From contig CP036432.1 of NCBI GenBank assembly GCA_007753675.1, positions 3,198,394-3,262,393 on the forward strand: DNA of 64,000 bases, written 5' to 3'. Shown piece after piece: positions 46,555 through 54,734 of this stretch. The notes below the pieces were generated by a model that searched no databases, had not been told where the DNA came from, and saw only the letters and a program-made list of their open reading frames with translations. The translations under genes were made by a program, and so were the position numbers. The DNA comes from Stieleria magnilauensis (GTDB lineage Bacteria > Planctomycetota > Planctomycetia > Pirellulales > Pirellulaceae). Each line of letters begins with the position of its first letter. Position 1 is the first letter of the stretch.

Positions 46555-46638
46555 TTAGCGGAACGGCGTAAGCCGTGCGGTTTCAGCGTCGTCGAAAACG
46601 GGTTGAAAGACCGGAGGGCTCGCGCCCTGCCGCTAACA
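46555..46638. repeat. Palindromic intergenic repeat, family B
   Basis: TTAGCGGAACGGCGTAAGCC, then GTGCGGTTTCAGC, closing with GACCGGAGGGCTCGCGCCCT and GCCGCTAACAA. It is followed directly by the family C copy that is interrupted by an insertion sequence. Confidence 0.8.
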
Positions 46639-46671
46639 ATAACCATTCGCTTGGTGCCAACGTCTACCGGG

Positions 46672-46734
46672 AGAGCGCCAGCGAACCGAGTATCCCGGAG
46701 GGATCACAGCGAGTAGCCGGAGGTCAGCGCAGCG
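46672..46734. repeat. Left half of a family C repeat interrupted by an IS
   Basis: GGGAGAGCGCCAGCGA, CCCGGAGGGAT and GCGAGTAGCCGGAGGT match the reverse complement of 11821-11912. The right half (CCACCTCCGGG) resumes at 48442 after the IS. Confidence 0.8.
46727..46734. repeat. Target-site duplication of the IS (left copy)
   Basis: GCGCAGCG, repeated directly at 48434-48441 after the element. A 9-base duplication is possible because one border base is ambiguous. Confidence 0.75.
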
Positions 46735-48433
46735 CTTAGGTTTGACCACATCTTTTTGTTTGCCGGCGGATGTGTCGAGTTGGCGCGGCTGTGAAACCAA
46801 TTGTTGATCTTTGTAAATGAGTCAAGCTTGGTAAGGTTGATCTGGTAATTTGGCGATGCCTGGAGTTTTTTCCCTGTGGGAACCGTGGCGTGGAACACAC
46901 GCTGCGATTGATTCGCGACGGCGGGTTGAGATGGTTGCTGGTGACGGAATGGCTACCAGCACTCGTATCACGGAAGGCCCCCCATGGTTTTGCCCCTGCA
47001 GACATTTGGACAAGTCAACTTTGCCAACGCTCAACTCGGCGACAAACGTAGAACAAATCGTCTCGTACAACTCGCTGACTCGATGGCTCGACGACCAAGT
47101 GGAACATTGCCACAGAAATTCAATAGCCCCAAAGACCTCAGGGCTTTCTACCGGTTGATGGACCGTGACCAGGTGACGCATGAGGCAATTCTCGCATCTC
47201 ATCGTGAGGCAACCTGTCTCAAGATCAAGCAAATCAGAGGCCCAGTCCTGATTCTTCATGATGCCACCGAGCTGGATTTTACCAATCACAAGTCACTTTC
47301 CGATGACATGGGCCAAATTGGCAACGGCAATCGCCGTGGGTACATCGCGCAAAACAGCTTGGCCGTGAACCCGAAAACACGGCAAGTAATTGGATTGTAC
47401 AATCAGGTTTTGCACCATCGGGAGGATGCTCCCAAAGACGAACTGACCGCTCAGAAACGCAAGCGTGAATCACGAGAGAGTCGATTGTGGTTGCGCGGTG
47501 CCGATCCACTGGCTAACAGCGAGAAACTCGTTGATGTTTGTGATCGAGGAGCTGACACGTTCGAGTTCCTCGAACATGAATTGGCCAGCGGCCGTAGGTT
47601 CGTCATTCGTGCCTCTCATAATCGGGCGATCATTCCTGGACATGGCGATCAAGGCAGTAGCGATCAAGCCTGTTACCTTCGCAACTATGCTGCCAGCCTT
47701 CCGCCAGCAGGACACTGGACGTTATCGGTAACGAGCAAAGTCGACAAGAAAGTACGGGTTCGCAAAGGCAAAAAGAAATCAGCCAATCGACGGGCTCGTG
47801 AGGCGAAGATGGCTGTCTCATTTGCCCCGGTTCAAATCAAACCACCCGCGAAGAAACTAGGAGAACACGGCAACGATCCGCTTGCCGTCTGGGTTGTTCG
47901 AGTCTGGGAAGAAGATCCGCCCGCCGGAGAAGAGCGTCTGGAATGGTTTTTGATTACAAACCAACCCGTACTTGATTTTGAAGATGCCTATCAGGTTGTC
48001 GGTTGGTACGAATGTCGCTGGATCATTGAAGAGTATCACAAAGGGATGAAAACAGGATGTAGCATTGAGAGCCCGCAATTCACTAGCGAAGAACGTCTGC
48101 AGCCAGCGATCGCTTTGATTTCAGTGGTGGCGTTGACTCTGCTGCAAATGCGTGATGCCAGTCGTCGTTGGGACGCAAAGAAACGCAAAGCGACCGAAGT
48201 TATCTGCAGCGACTACGTGAGTGTGCTGAGCGCTTGGCGACATGGCCAAATCAAACCCGACTGGTCAATTCACGATTTCTTCTATGCACTGGCGAGACTC
48301 GGCGGTCATCAGAACCGCAAATCCGATCACCCACCGGGATGGCAAACGATTTGGCGAGGCTGGAACGACCTCCAAGCGATGCTCTGCGGCGTTGACGCAA
48401 TGAAGATTGTAAAAAGATGTGGTCAAACCTAAG
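46735..48433 (+). mobile_element. IS4-family insertion sequence, Tn5-like transposase
   Basis: 1699 bp with near-perfect inverted ends: TTAGGTTTGACCACATCTTT at the left (46736 on) and its reverse complement at the right (to 48432). The two ends agree over about 22 bases, and an 8-bp target duplication flanks them. It carries one transposase gene that ends inside the right inverted repeat. The element looks intact. It splits a family C palindromic repeat. Confidence 0.9.
46984..48432 (+). CDS. IS4-family (Tn5-like) DDE transposase
   Basis: 482 aa, close to Tn5 transposase (476). The N-terminal FANAQLGDKRRTNRLVQLAD is the Tn5 DNA-binding pattern. The DDE triad is Asp93 (LILHDATELDF), Asp187 (VCDRGAD) and Glu349 in WYECRWIIEEYHKGMKTG, which also gives the YREK signature (Y342, R345, E349, K356). 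All key residues are present and the frame is intact, so it may be active. The stop codon is inside the right inverted repeat. Confidence 0.95.
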   Translation: MVLPLQTFGQVNFANAQLGDKRRTNRLVQLADSMARRPSGTLPQKFNSPKDLRAFYRLMDRDQVTHEAILASHREATCLKIKQIRGPVLILHDATELDFTNHKSLSDDMGQIGNGNRRGYIAQNSLAVNPKTRQVIGLYNQVLHHREDAPKDELTAQKRKRESRESRLWLRGADPLANSEKLVDVCDRGADTFEFLEHELASGRRFVIRASHNRAIIPGHGDQGSSDQACYLRNYAASLPPAGHWTLSVTSKVDKKVRVRKGKKKSANRRAREAKMAVSFAPVQIKPPAKKLGEHGNDPLAVWVVRVWEEDPPAGEERLEWFLITNQPVLDFEDAYQVVGWYECRWIIEEYHKGMKTGCSIESPQFTSEERLQPAIALISVVALTLLQMRDASRRWDAKKRKATEVICSDYVSVLSAWRHGQIKPDWSIHDFFYALARLGGHQNRKSDHPPGWQTIWRGWNDLQAMLCGVDAMKIVKRCGQT

Positions 48434-48441
48434 GCGCAGCG
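48434..48441. repeat. Target-site duplication of the IS (right copy)
   Basis: GCGCAGCG, direct copy of 46727-46734. Confidence 0.75.
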
Positions 48442-48479
48442 CCACCTCCGGGTCGCCGTTCGCGGTCATGCCACGCCGC

Positions 48480-49913
48480 TCACGTATCCGTCAGCGTGGC
48501 GGCGGCGGCGAGTTGTTGGATTTGGCGGAGTTTGACGAAGTTGTCGCGATAGAGCACCGACGTGGCTTCTTTCATTTGCCGCAAGTCCTCGCGGACCTCG
48601 TCAAAGAATTCTTTCAGCGCGACGTTTTCGACCTGGTGCTGGGCGAGATCCTGCTCGAGCTTCAGCTTTTCTTCCTGTCCTTTTTCCAGCATGCCCAGCG
48701 TGGCGGCGATCGCGGCGTCCAGAACTTGCTTTTCGTACTGCATTTCGGCGATGCGGACATCGAGTTCGCTGATTTGCAAACGAATCCGTCGCAAGACATA
48801 GCGATAGTCGTTCAGCGGTCGCAAGTAATACGTGTCGACCAGCGAGGCGACTTTTTCTTGGTCGATCAACAGTTTGGCGGCTTCCTCTTTGACGACCAAT
48901 TCATCGCCGACGGCAAACGTGATCGAACCTCCATCGGCGCGTTGTAGACTGCTATCGACCGCTCGTCCGTTGTTGTCAAAGAAGCCGCCTTCGAGCGCAC
49001 CACGCTGTTCGGGGCTGTCCACATCGATCGTGTACTTCTTGTCGAAGCGGACTTTGACCCAACGAGCCGCGGGGTCTTCCGGCGATCCGCGTTGTCCGTC
49101 ACGGAGGTAATTGGCGATCGTTTCCTTGTTCGATTCCTCGCGATTGGCTCGCAGGATCATGTTGACCAATTCGTCGTCGACGCGTCCAAGAATGTTGTCT
49201 TCGTCGGCCTTGCTGCCTTCGGCGATGAACGGTTCGTGACCGTCCAGCGGCAACATCTCGTACAGCGACCAACTGACCGCGCGGCCGCTGTTGATGGCAT
49301 CCAATTGGTTTTGTTCCAGCGGGAATGTCGGGGCGATGGTGACCACGTTGGGTTGGCTGGCGATCACTTTGAACTCGCCCAGGTAGACCATCGGGACGGG
49401 TTGTTCCAGATCGCGGAACTTGCCTTCGGCGAATCCGTAAACGACCAAGCCGACCGGGACCAAGGGGCCGGCGGCGGCATCCGCCGCCGGGGCCGGCTGG
49501 CCGGGCACGGCGGGGGCGGTGTTGGCTCGCAACGTGATTTGACCGGAGGGATCCGCTCCGCCGAACGCCAGACTTCGCCAGCGTCGACCGGCTTCGGTGC
49601 CGAGGTTAGACAGCTTCAGCGACAGCGCCTTCAAGCCTTCGCCACCGGTCGCGCCTCCGCCGTCGCCGTACTGCAGCAGGCGATTCTCGTCTTCGACGTT
49701 GGCTAGTCGCCCCTCCAAGTCTTCTTTGATCTTGTGCCACGCCTGGCGACTCTTCAGCACCCCTGCGGTCGGGAACAGCAAGATGATCGCCAACAACATC
49801 GCGATCACCGCGCTGGTGATGTGGTACCAACGCCACTGTTTGGCCGCTTTGACCACCATCACGACGAAGGCGATGAACATCGCCAACAAGACTGCCAGAA
49901 TAATGAATTTCAT
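48480..49913 (-). CDS. Membrane-anchored coiled-coil protein
   Basis: 477 aa. Two TM helices at the N-terminus (FIILAVLLAMFIAFVVMVVK and ITSAVIAMLLAIILLFPTAG), then a Gln/Glu-rich helix, a mixed domain (VGLVVYGFAEGKFRDLEQ, VVTIAPTFPL) and a C-terminal coiled coil of about 100 residues (YVLRRIRLQISELDVRIAEM, VLDAAIAATLGMLEKGQEE). I recognise no family. It is divergent from the TolC-like lipoprotein gene across 511 bp, which hints at a shared envelope role but proves nothing. Confidence 0.8.
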   Translation of the reverse strand: MKFIILAVLLAMFIAFVVMVVKAAKQWRWYHITSAVIAMLLAIILLFPTAGVLKSRQAWHKIKEDLEGRLANVEDENRLLQYGDGGGATGGEGLKALSLKLSNLGTEAGRRWRSLAFGGADPSGQITLRANTAPAVPGQPAPAADAAAGPLVPVGLVVYGFAEGKFRDLEQPVPMVYLGEFKVIASQPNVVTIAPTFPLEQNQLDAINSGRAVSWSLYEMLPLDGHEPFIAEGSKADEDNILGRVDDELVNMILRANREESNKETIANYLRDGQRGSPEDPAARWVKVRFDKKYTIDVDSPEQRGALEGGFFDNNGRAVDSSLQRADGGSITFAVGDELVVKEEAAKLLIDQEKVASLVDTYYLRPLNDYRYVLRRIRLQISELDVRIAEMQYEKQVLDAAIAATLGMLEKGQEEKLKLEQDLAQHQVENVALKEFFDEVREDLRQMKEATSVLYRDNFVKLRQIQQLAAAATLTDT

Positions 49914-50424
49914 GATGGTTGGGCGGCGACAGATCGTCGTCAGAGGAGGCGATTTTTAGGGACCCGCGCGGAGCAGCGCCGGCGTCTGAAGCCTTCGAAC
50001 AGGCTCGAAAACGGGTTTGGTGCGGAAAAGGTGCAGGTTTCCAACCGTTGGATACTAAGTTGGGCAAGATAGAGCGTCAAGCATTTCTATGGTTTCGGAG
50101 CATCTTGCCTGGCCGATTCAGTCTTCCTAAGCCCCAAACGGCAAATTCGAGCCGGATTCGGACCCGTTTTGTCGGTGTGGGGCGGTCGCACGGATCCGTC
50201 GCCCAGGCCGAATCACCGTCACAGCCGGAACAACCGGCCCCCCTGCCGTGCCAAAACCGCCCACTCGACCGGCGAAACGGTGATGATTCCATTCCCTGTT
50301 GTCCGAATCGATGGTTGGGTTGTTCTGGCAATGCCAATTGAACGACTCAATTGACTCGCAGCGATTTGCCTTTTGGTAGCAATTCGCCGCATCGTAACCA
50401 TTCGAACGGAATCGCGGATCAAAC
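49914..50424. other. Divergent promoter region
   Basis: 511 bp between the coiled-coil protein and the TolC-like gene. Short open frames here have no ribosome sites or recognisable products. No repeat-family copy was found. Confidence 0.45.
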
Positions 50425-53277
50425 GTGGCTACAAAACAGACATTGCGTAGAGTGCGAACGAGCCGAAAAAAGACCTCGGGCAAACGAAATCACCTGGCCA
50501 CCGCACTGCTGAGTGCCTCCTTGGCCGCCCTGACCGGGCTCAGCGCGATCGGATGCCACCGCCAGTACTACCGCAAGCAGGCCGACCAGGAAGTTGCGTG
50601 CCTGTTGCAAGAGAAAACCTCCCATCTGGCGCGGCGACCGAATGCCGACCTGGGGATCGATGTCGACCGTCGCAGCCGGATGTACAACCCGTTCGACCTG
50701 GATTTCCAGCCGATGCCGATGGATGATCCCGCGTCGCATCGCTACATGCAGTGCGTCGATGGGCGTCGCGGCTACCCGATGTGGGACGCGGCAGGATTCA
50801 CCAATTCGGTCGAGAACCCGGACTGGTATCAGTTCTTGCCGCTGGACAAGGATGGCGTGCTGGTGCTCAACGCTGATACCGCCGTCCAGATCGCCTTGCT
50901 GCACTCGACGGAGTACCAGCAACAACTCGAGACGCTGTACTTATCGGCGCTCGATGTCAGCAGCGAACGATTCCAGTTCGACACCCAGTTCTTTGGCGGC
51001 AGCGGCGCGTTCTATGACATGACCGGTGGCGGCGACAGTTCTCAATTAGGCGTCGGCACCACGGGACTAAGCTTCAATCGCGCCTTTGCCCACGGCGGAA
51101 GCCTGGTGGCCGGTGTCGCCAACAACATCGTTTGGGAACTCAGCGGCAACAACACACAGAGTGCAACGTCGCTGATGAGCTTTGAGCTGTTTCAGCCCTT
51201 GCTGCGAGCAGCCGGGCGCGACAAGGTGATGACGCGTTTGACGTTGGCCGAGCGTTCTTTGTTGGCGAACATTCGTTCCTTCGAGCGATTTCGCCGCAGC
51301 TTTTATCTGAACGTCACGGTGGGTCGCGGCCTGGAAAGCCAGGTTCGAAGAAGCGGCGGTGTGTTCGGCGTCGGACTGTCAGGATTCACGGGACTGGGCA
51401 GCGGCTTGGTCGGCGGTGTTGGCGGCGGCGGCGGCGGTGGCTTCGGCGGCGTTCAAGACGCCGGCGGATTCATGGGGCTGCTGCAGGATCAACTGCAGAT
51501 CCGCAACCTGGAAGAAAACATCGCGCGGTTGAGCGAGAACCAACTGGTGTTGGAAAACACGCTGATCGAATTGTTGACGACAATTCCGGATGACCCCCAG
51601 GAAATTGTTTCACAACGGTTGCAGGTCGCCCAACAGAAGAGCGCCTTGTTGAATTCGCAGAGCCAACTGGTGACGCGACAAGCGGCCTATCAAGCTTCGT
51701 TGGACCGGTTCCTCGGCACGCTGGGGCTGCCCCCGTACATCTGCGCACGCATCCAAGACCCGTTGTTGGAGCGATTTGAACTGATCGATCGCGACCTGCG
51801 TTCACGCCGTGAAGAACTGATTCGATTGCGCAGTGTCGTCGGCGAGCTGAACCTGGCGTTGCTGCAAGAAACCGAGTCGGGGACCGATCCCGATACCGGA
51901 CTGCCGGTGTCGCGGCTGTCTTGGACGCCGGTCGTTGAAGAGACGGTCGGGCGATTGCGAACCGAACTGGAACCACTGGAGGCGTTCCTCGGCGAGCTAC
52001 AGCAGGTGGACGCGCCGATCGTGGCCACCGACATCGCGAAACTGGCCGAAACGATTCCGCAACGAATCAAACAGAACGATCAATTGGTCGAACTCTATGA
52101 GGTCGAACGCGAGAACATCTGCACGTTGCTGCAGGTCGACAAGATTGACGACTCGGTGTTTGACGTCAGTGAACTGGCAACCCTGCAGTCCTACCTGGGC
52201 AATTCCTATGACGCCTTGATGGGCCGGTTGGAATCGTACCGGGCGAAAGTGGTGTCCATCAATGACTCGTTGGATCGATTCTTGGAAGAAGGTCCCCAGG
52301 GCGACACGCCGACCGAGTTGTCCCAGAAGATTCGTGAAGAGCTGATCTTGGCGACGCAAGACCTGTTGTCCGAACTGGGCGATGACATCCTGACGATGCA
52401 ATTGATCCAGGCTCGCGCCCGCACCGAAAGTGCCTTGCTGCCGGAAGTCAACATTCAACCTGCCGAAGCCTTTGAGATCGCTCGGCGAAATCGTCGCGAC
52501 TGGGCCAACGCCCGGGCGGCACTGGTCGACAGCTGGCGGGCGATCGAATTTATCGCCGATGACCTGGAAAGCTCGCTGGACATCCGCGTCAGCGGAGGTG
52601 TCGGAACGGCCGCGGGAGAAAACAATCCCTTCGCACTCCGCGGCAAATCGAGCACGTTGAGCGTCGGATTGGAGTGGGACGCCCCGATCACGCGGCTACA
52701 GGAACGCAATACCTATCGTCAATCGTTGATCGAGTTCGAACAGGCCAAACGCGGTTACTACGAATACGAAGACAGCATCTGGTTGCTGTTGCGGGCACAA
52801 GTCCGTCAGCTGCAAGTCAACCGCGTCAATTTTGAATACGGACGTCAGGCGGTTCGGATCGCGGCCTCGCAGATCGAATTGAACGGGGACATCCGCGAAC
52901 TCCGCGACGCCCGCGGACTGAGCAGTGGTCCGACCGCGGCTCGGGATACGATTTCTGCACTCGGCGACTTGCTCGACGCACAGAACTCGCTGCTCAATAT
53001 CTTCGTCAACTACGAAGTGATTCGACGCGGACTGGACTTGGATCTGGGAACGATGGAACTGACACCCGAAGGGCTGTGGATCGATCCCGGCCCGATCGAA
53101 CCGGACTACTTGCTGACCTTGCCGGGAACGACCACCGAAGCGGTCCCCGGCGGAGACTGCAGCCGTTGCGGGATCCGGATCAAGAACCAGCCCCAGCCAC
53201 CAGATTTCCGCGGCGTCTACATCAACGAACCCTCGCTGTTGGAAATCAACCAAGTCGGTTTCGAAGAAACGCCGTAG
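50425..53277 (+). CDS. TolC-like outer-membrane efflux lipoprotein
   Basis: 950 aa, about twice the size of E. coli TolC. The start is GTG 50425. A basic leader ends at SAIGC with Cys44 as the lipid-modified residue. Long amphipathic helices follow: DTAVQIALLHSTEYQQQLETLYLSAL near 148-175, a Gly-rich loop (about 310-350), LEENIARLSENQLVLENTL, and at the end INIQPAEAFEIARRNRRDW-like and YRQSLIEFEQAKRGYYEYEDSI segments. This is the plan of the outer membrane efflux protein family. No inner-membrane pump or adaptor is adjacent. Confidence 0.88.
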   Translation: MATKQTLRRVRTSRKKTSGKRNHLATALLSASLAALTGLSAIGCHRQYYRKQADQEVACLLQEKTSHLARRPNADLGIDVDRRSRMYNPFDLDFQPMPMDDPASHRYMQCVDGRRGYPMWDAAGFTNSVENPDWYQFLPLDKDGVLVLNADTAVQIALLHSTEYQQQLETLYLSALDVSSERFQFDTQFFGGSGAFYDMTGGGDSSQLGVGTTGLSFNRAFAHGGSLVAGVANNIVWELSGNNTQSATSLMSFELFQPLLRAAGRDKVMTRLTLAERSLLANIRSFERFRRSFYLNVTVGRGLESQVRRSGGVFGVGLSGFTGLGSGLVGGVGGGGGGGFGGVQDAGGFMGLLQDQLQIRNLEENIARLSENQLVLENTLIELLTTIPDDPQEIVSQRLQVAQQKSALLNSQSQLVTRQAAYQASLDRFLGTLGLPPYICARIQDPLLERFELIDRDLRSRREELIRLRSVVGELNLALLQETESGTDPDTGLPVSRLSWTPVVEETVGRLRTELEPLEAFLGELQQVDAPIVATDIAKLAETIPQRIKQNDQLVELYEVERENICTLLQVDKIDDSVFDVSELATLQSYLGNSYDALMGRLESYRAKVVSINDSLDRFLEEGPQGDTPTELSQKIREELILATQDLLSELGDDILTMQLIQARARTESALLPEVNIQPAEAFEIARRNRRDWANARAALVDSWRAIEFIADDLESSLDIRVSGGVGTAAGENNPFALRGKSSTLSVGLEWDAPITRLQERNTYRQSLIEFEQAKRGYYEYEDSIWLLLRAQVRQLQVNRVNFEYGRQAVRIAASQIELNGDIRELRDARGLSSGPTAARDTISALGDLLDAQNSLLNIFVNYEVIRRGLDLDLGTMELTPEGLWIDPGPIEPDYLLTLPGTTTEAVPGGDCSRCGIRIKNQPQPPDFRGVYINEPSLLEINQVGFEETP

Positions 53278-53310
53278 GCGACGGCCAACTTGAAACTTGA
53301 AACTTGAAAC

Positions 53311-54426
53311 TTAACAATCAAACGCTTCGGCGATCAAACCCGCGGCGCGTTCGACTTGTTCGTTGCTGGTGGTCCAACCGAGCGAGACGCGGAGGGTGCG
53401 ACCGATTTGCGAATCGTTGCGTCCGATCGCGCGGAGCGACCGTGTGAACTCGTCCGGCGGTGAATTCGCCTGGGCGGTCGCCAACGCCAACTCTCTGGCC
53501 GATTCGTGGATTCGCCGTGCGTCGCCAGGCAACTCCAATGCGACGGTGTTGGGCAACCGCGGCGATGGTTTGCACAGCACCAGCGGCGGACTCGACAGCT
53601 GCTCCGACAGATGATCCACAAAGTGGTCGCGGAGTTCGGCCAATTGATCGTTGGCTTCGACACAATAGCGTTCGGCCAGACTCGCCGCGGCGCCCAAGCC
53701 GATGCAGCCGGGAATGTTCTCCGCCCCCGGACGCAATCCCATCTCGCGCGGTTCACCAAAGGTGATCGGGTCGAGTTGCAAGCCGCGGCGGACGTAGATC
53801 GCGCCCGATCCCTTGGGGCCGTAAAACTTGTGACCGCTGATCGCAACGGTGTCGGCGCGCAAGTGTTTGACGTCGACGGGGACTTTGCCGAACATTTGGG
53901 TCGCGTCGCAGTGGACACAGATGCCCCGGTTGTGGCAGCGGTCGGCGACTTCACGTACCGGTTGAATGGTTCCGACGATCGCATTGGCGCCTTGCAGACA
54001 AACCAGGCGTGTGTCGGGCCGCAGCATCGCTTCGACGGTCAGCGGCGAGATGATTCCCGACGGTTGACAGGGAATCGTCTCGATCGTCCAGCGGGGATCT
54101 CGCGTCGGCAATCCCGACAGCGGGCCCAACACGGACTCGTGCTCCAACTGGCTGACCAGCACGTGTCCCGGTTCGGCGGCCCCGAGCAGTCCCAGGATCG
54201 CCAAGTTGTTCGCTTCGGTTCCGCCGCTGGTGAACACGATCTCAAACGACTCGCAACCGGCCATCGCCGCAATGCTTTCCCGCGCCCCCTCGAGCGCTTC
54301 GCCGACCGCGTGGGCGTGCGCATGTTCTTGGCCCGGCAACATGTAGTGCGTCGACCAATACGGCTGCATCGCCTCGAGAACCGAGGGTGCCAGGGGCGTG
54401 GTGCGATTGAAGTCGAGATAAATCAC
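53311..54426 (-). CDS. NifS/IscS-like PLP enzyme lacking the catalytic cysteine
   Basis: 371 aa, fold type I, aminotransferase class V. PLP site: SGGTEANN at 67-74, His96, Asp174-Gln177 (HCDATQ) and Lys200 in SGHKFYGPKG. RPGAEN at 232-237 is conserved. In IscS a loop SGSACxS supplies the catalytic Cys before the ALG motif; here the same place reads LATAQANSPPDEFTRSLRAIG (about 315-335) with no Cys. The only late Cys is the last residue, 371. So it is probably not a standard desulfurase. It may be a selenocysteine-lyase-like or other class V enzyme. It lies downstream of the TolC gene, convergent. Confidence 0.9.
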   Translation of the reverse strand: MIYLDFNRTTPLAPSVLEAMQPYWSTHYMLPGQEHAHAHAVGEALEGARESIAAMAGCESFEIVFTSGGTEANNLAILGLLGAAEPGHVLVSQLEHESVLGPLSGLPTRDPRWTIETIPCQPSGIISPLTVEAMLRPDTRLVCLQGANAIVGTIQPVREVADRCHNRGICVHCDATQMFGKVPVDVKHLRADTVAISGHKFYGPKGSGAIYVRRGLQLDPITFGEPREMGLRPGAENIPGCIGLGAAASLAERYCVEANDQLAELRDHFVDHLSEQLSSPPLVLCKPSPRLPNTVALELPGDARRIHESARELALATAQANSPPDEFTRSLRAIGRNDSQIGRTLRVSLGWTTSNEQVERAAGLIAEAFDC

Positions 54427-54598
54427 TGAAACGCGGGATCATCGACGCCGAACATCGAAACGGCGAAAGAAGAAAAGAACGGGACGGGGACGCAACACCA
54501 TAATCAGCATCCCCGAGTTTTGCAGGTTCCCGTTTGGGTTCCTAGCGGTGCTCCCCCCATCGGTGAGACCCGTCGACCGGGGAAAGAGACGTGTTCTT

Positions 54599-54660
54599 GT
54601 TAGCGGCAGGGCGTGAGCCCTCCGGTCTTTCACACTGAAACCGGACGGCTCGCGGCCTGT
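54599..54660. repeat. Palindromic intergenic repeat, family B (inverted, partial)
   Basis: TTAGCGGCAGGGCGTGAGCC, CTCCGGTCTTTCA and CCGGACGGCTCGCGGCC. The order is reversed relative to the copies at 39876 and 41286. Confidence 0.7.
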
Positions 54661-54667
54661 CGATTTA

Positions 54668-54685
54668 GTGAGCCGACGGCGCTAG
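54668..54685. repeat. Left arm of a palindrome split by the second IS
   Basis: GTGAGCCGACGGCGCTAG. The reverse complement, with one mismatch, is at 56271-56288 directly right of the IS. Confidence 0.7.
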
Positions 54686-54734
54686 CCGCGGGCTTAGTGG
54701 TGAAGATGTTGCCCTTGGAGGCCAGTGGCTAGCG

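Larger units (their letters stand above)
54427..54734. other. Intergenic region rich in repeats, left of the second IS
   Basis: 308 bp. It contains an inverted family B copy (54599-54660) followed by GGCCTGTCGATTTAGTGAGC and GACGGCGCTAGCCGC; the latter is the left half of the palindrome that the IS splits. No gene is supported. Confidence 0.5.
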
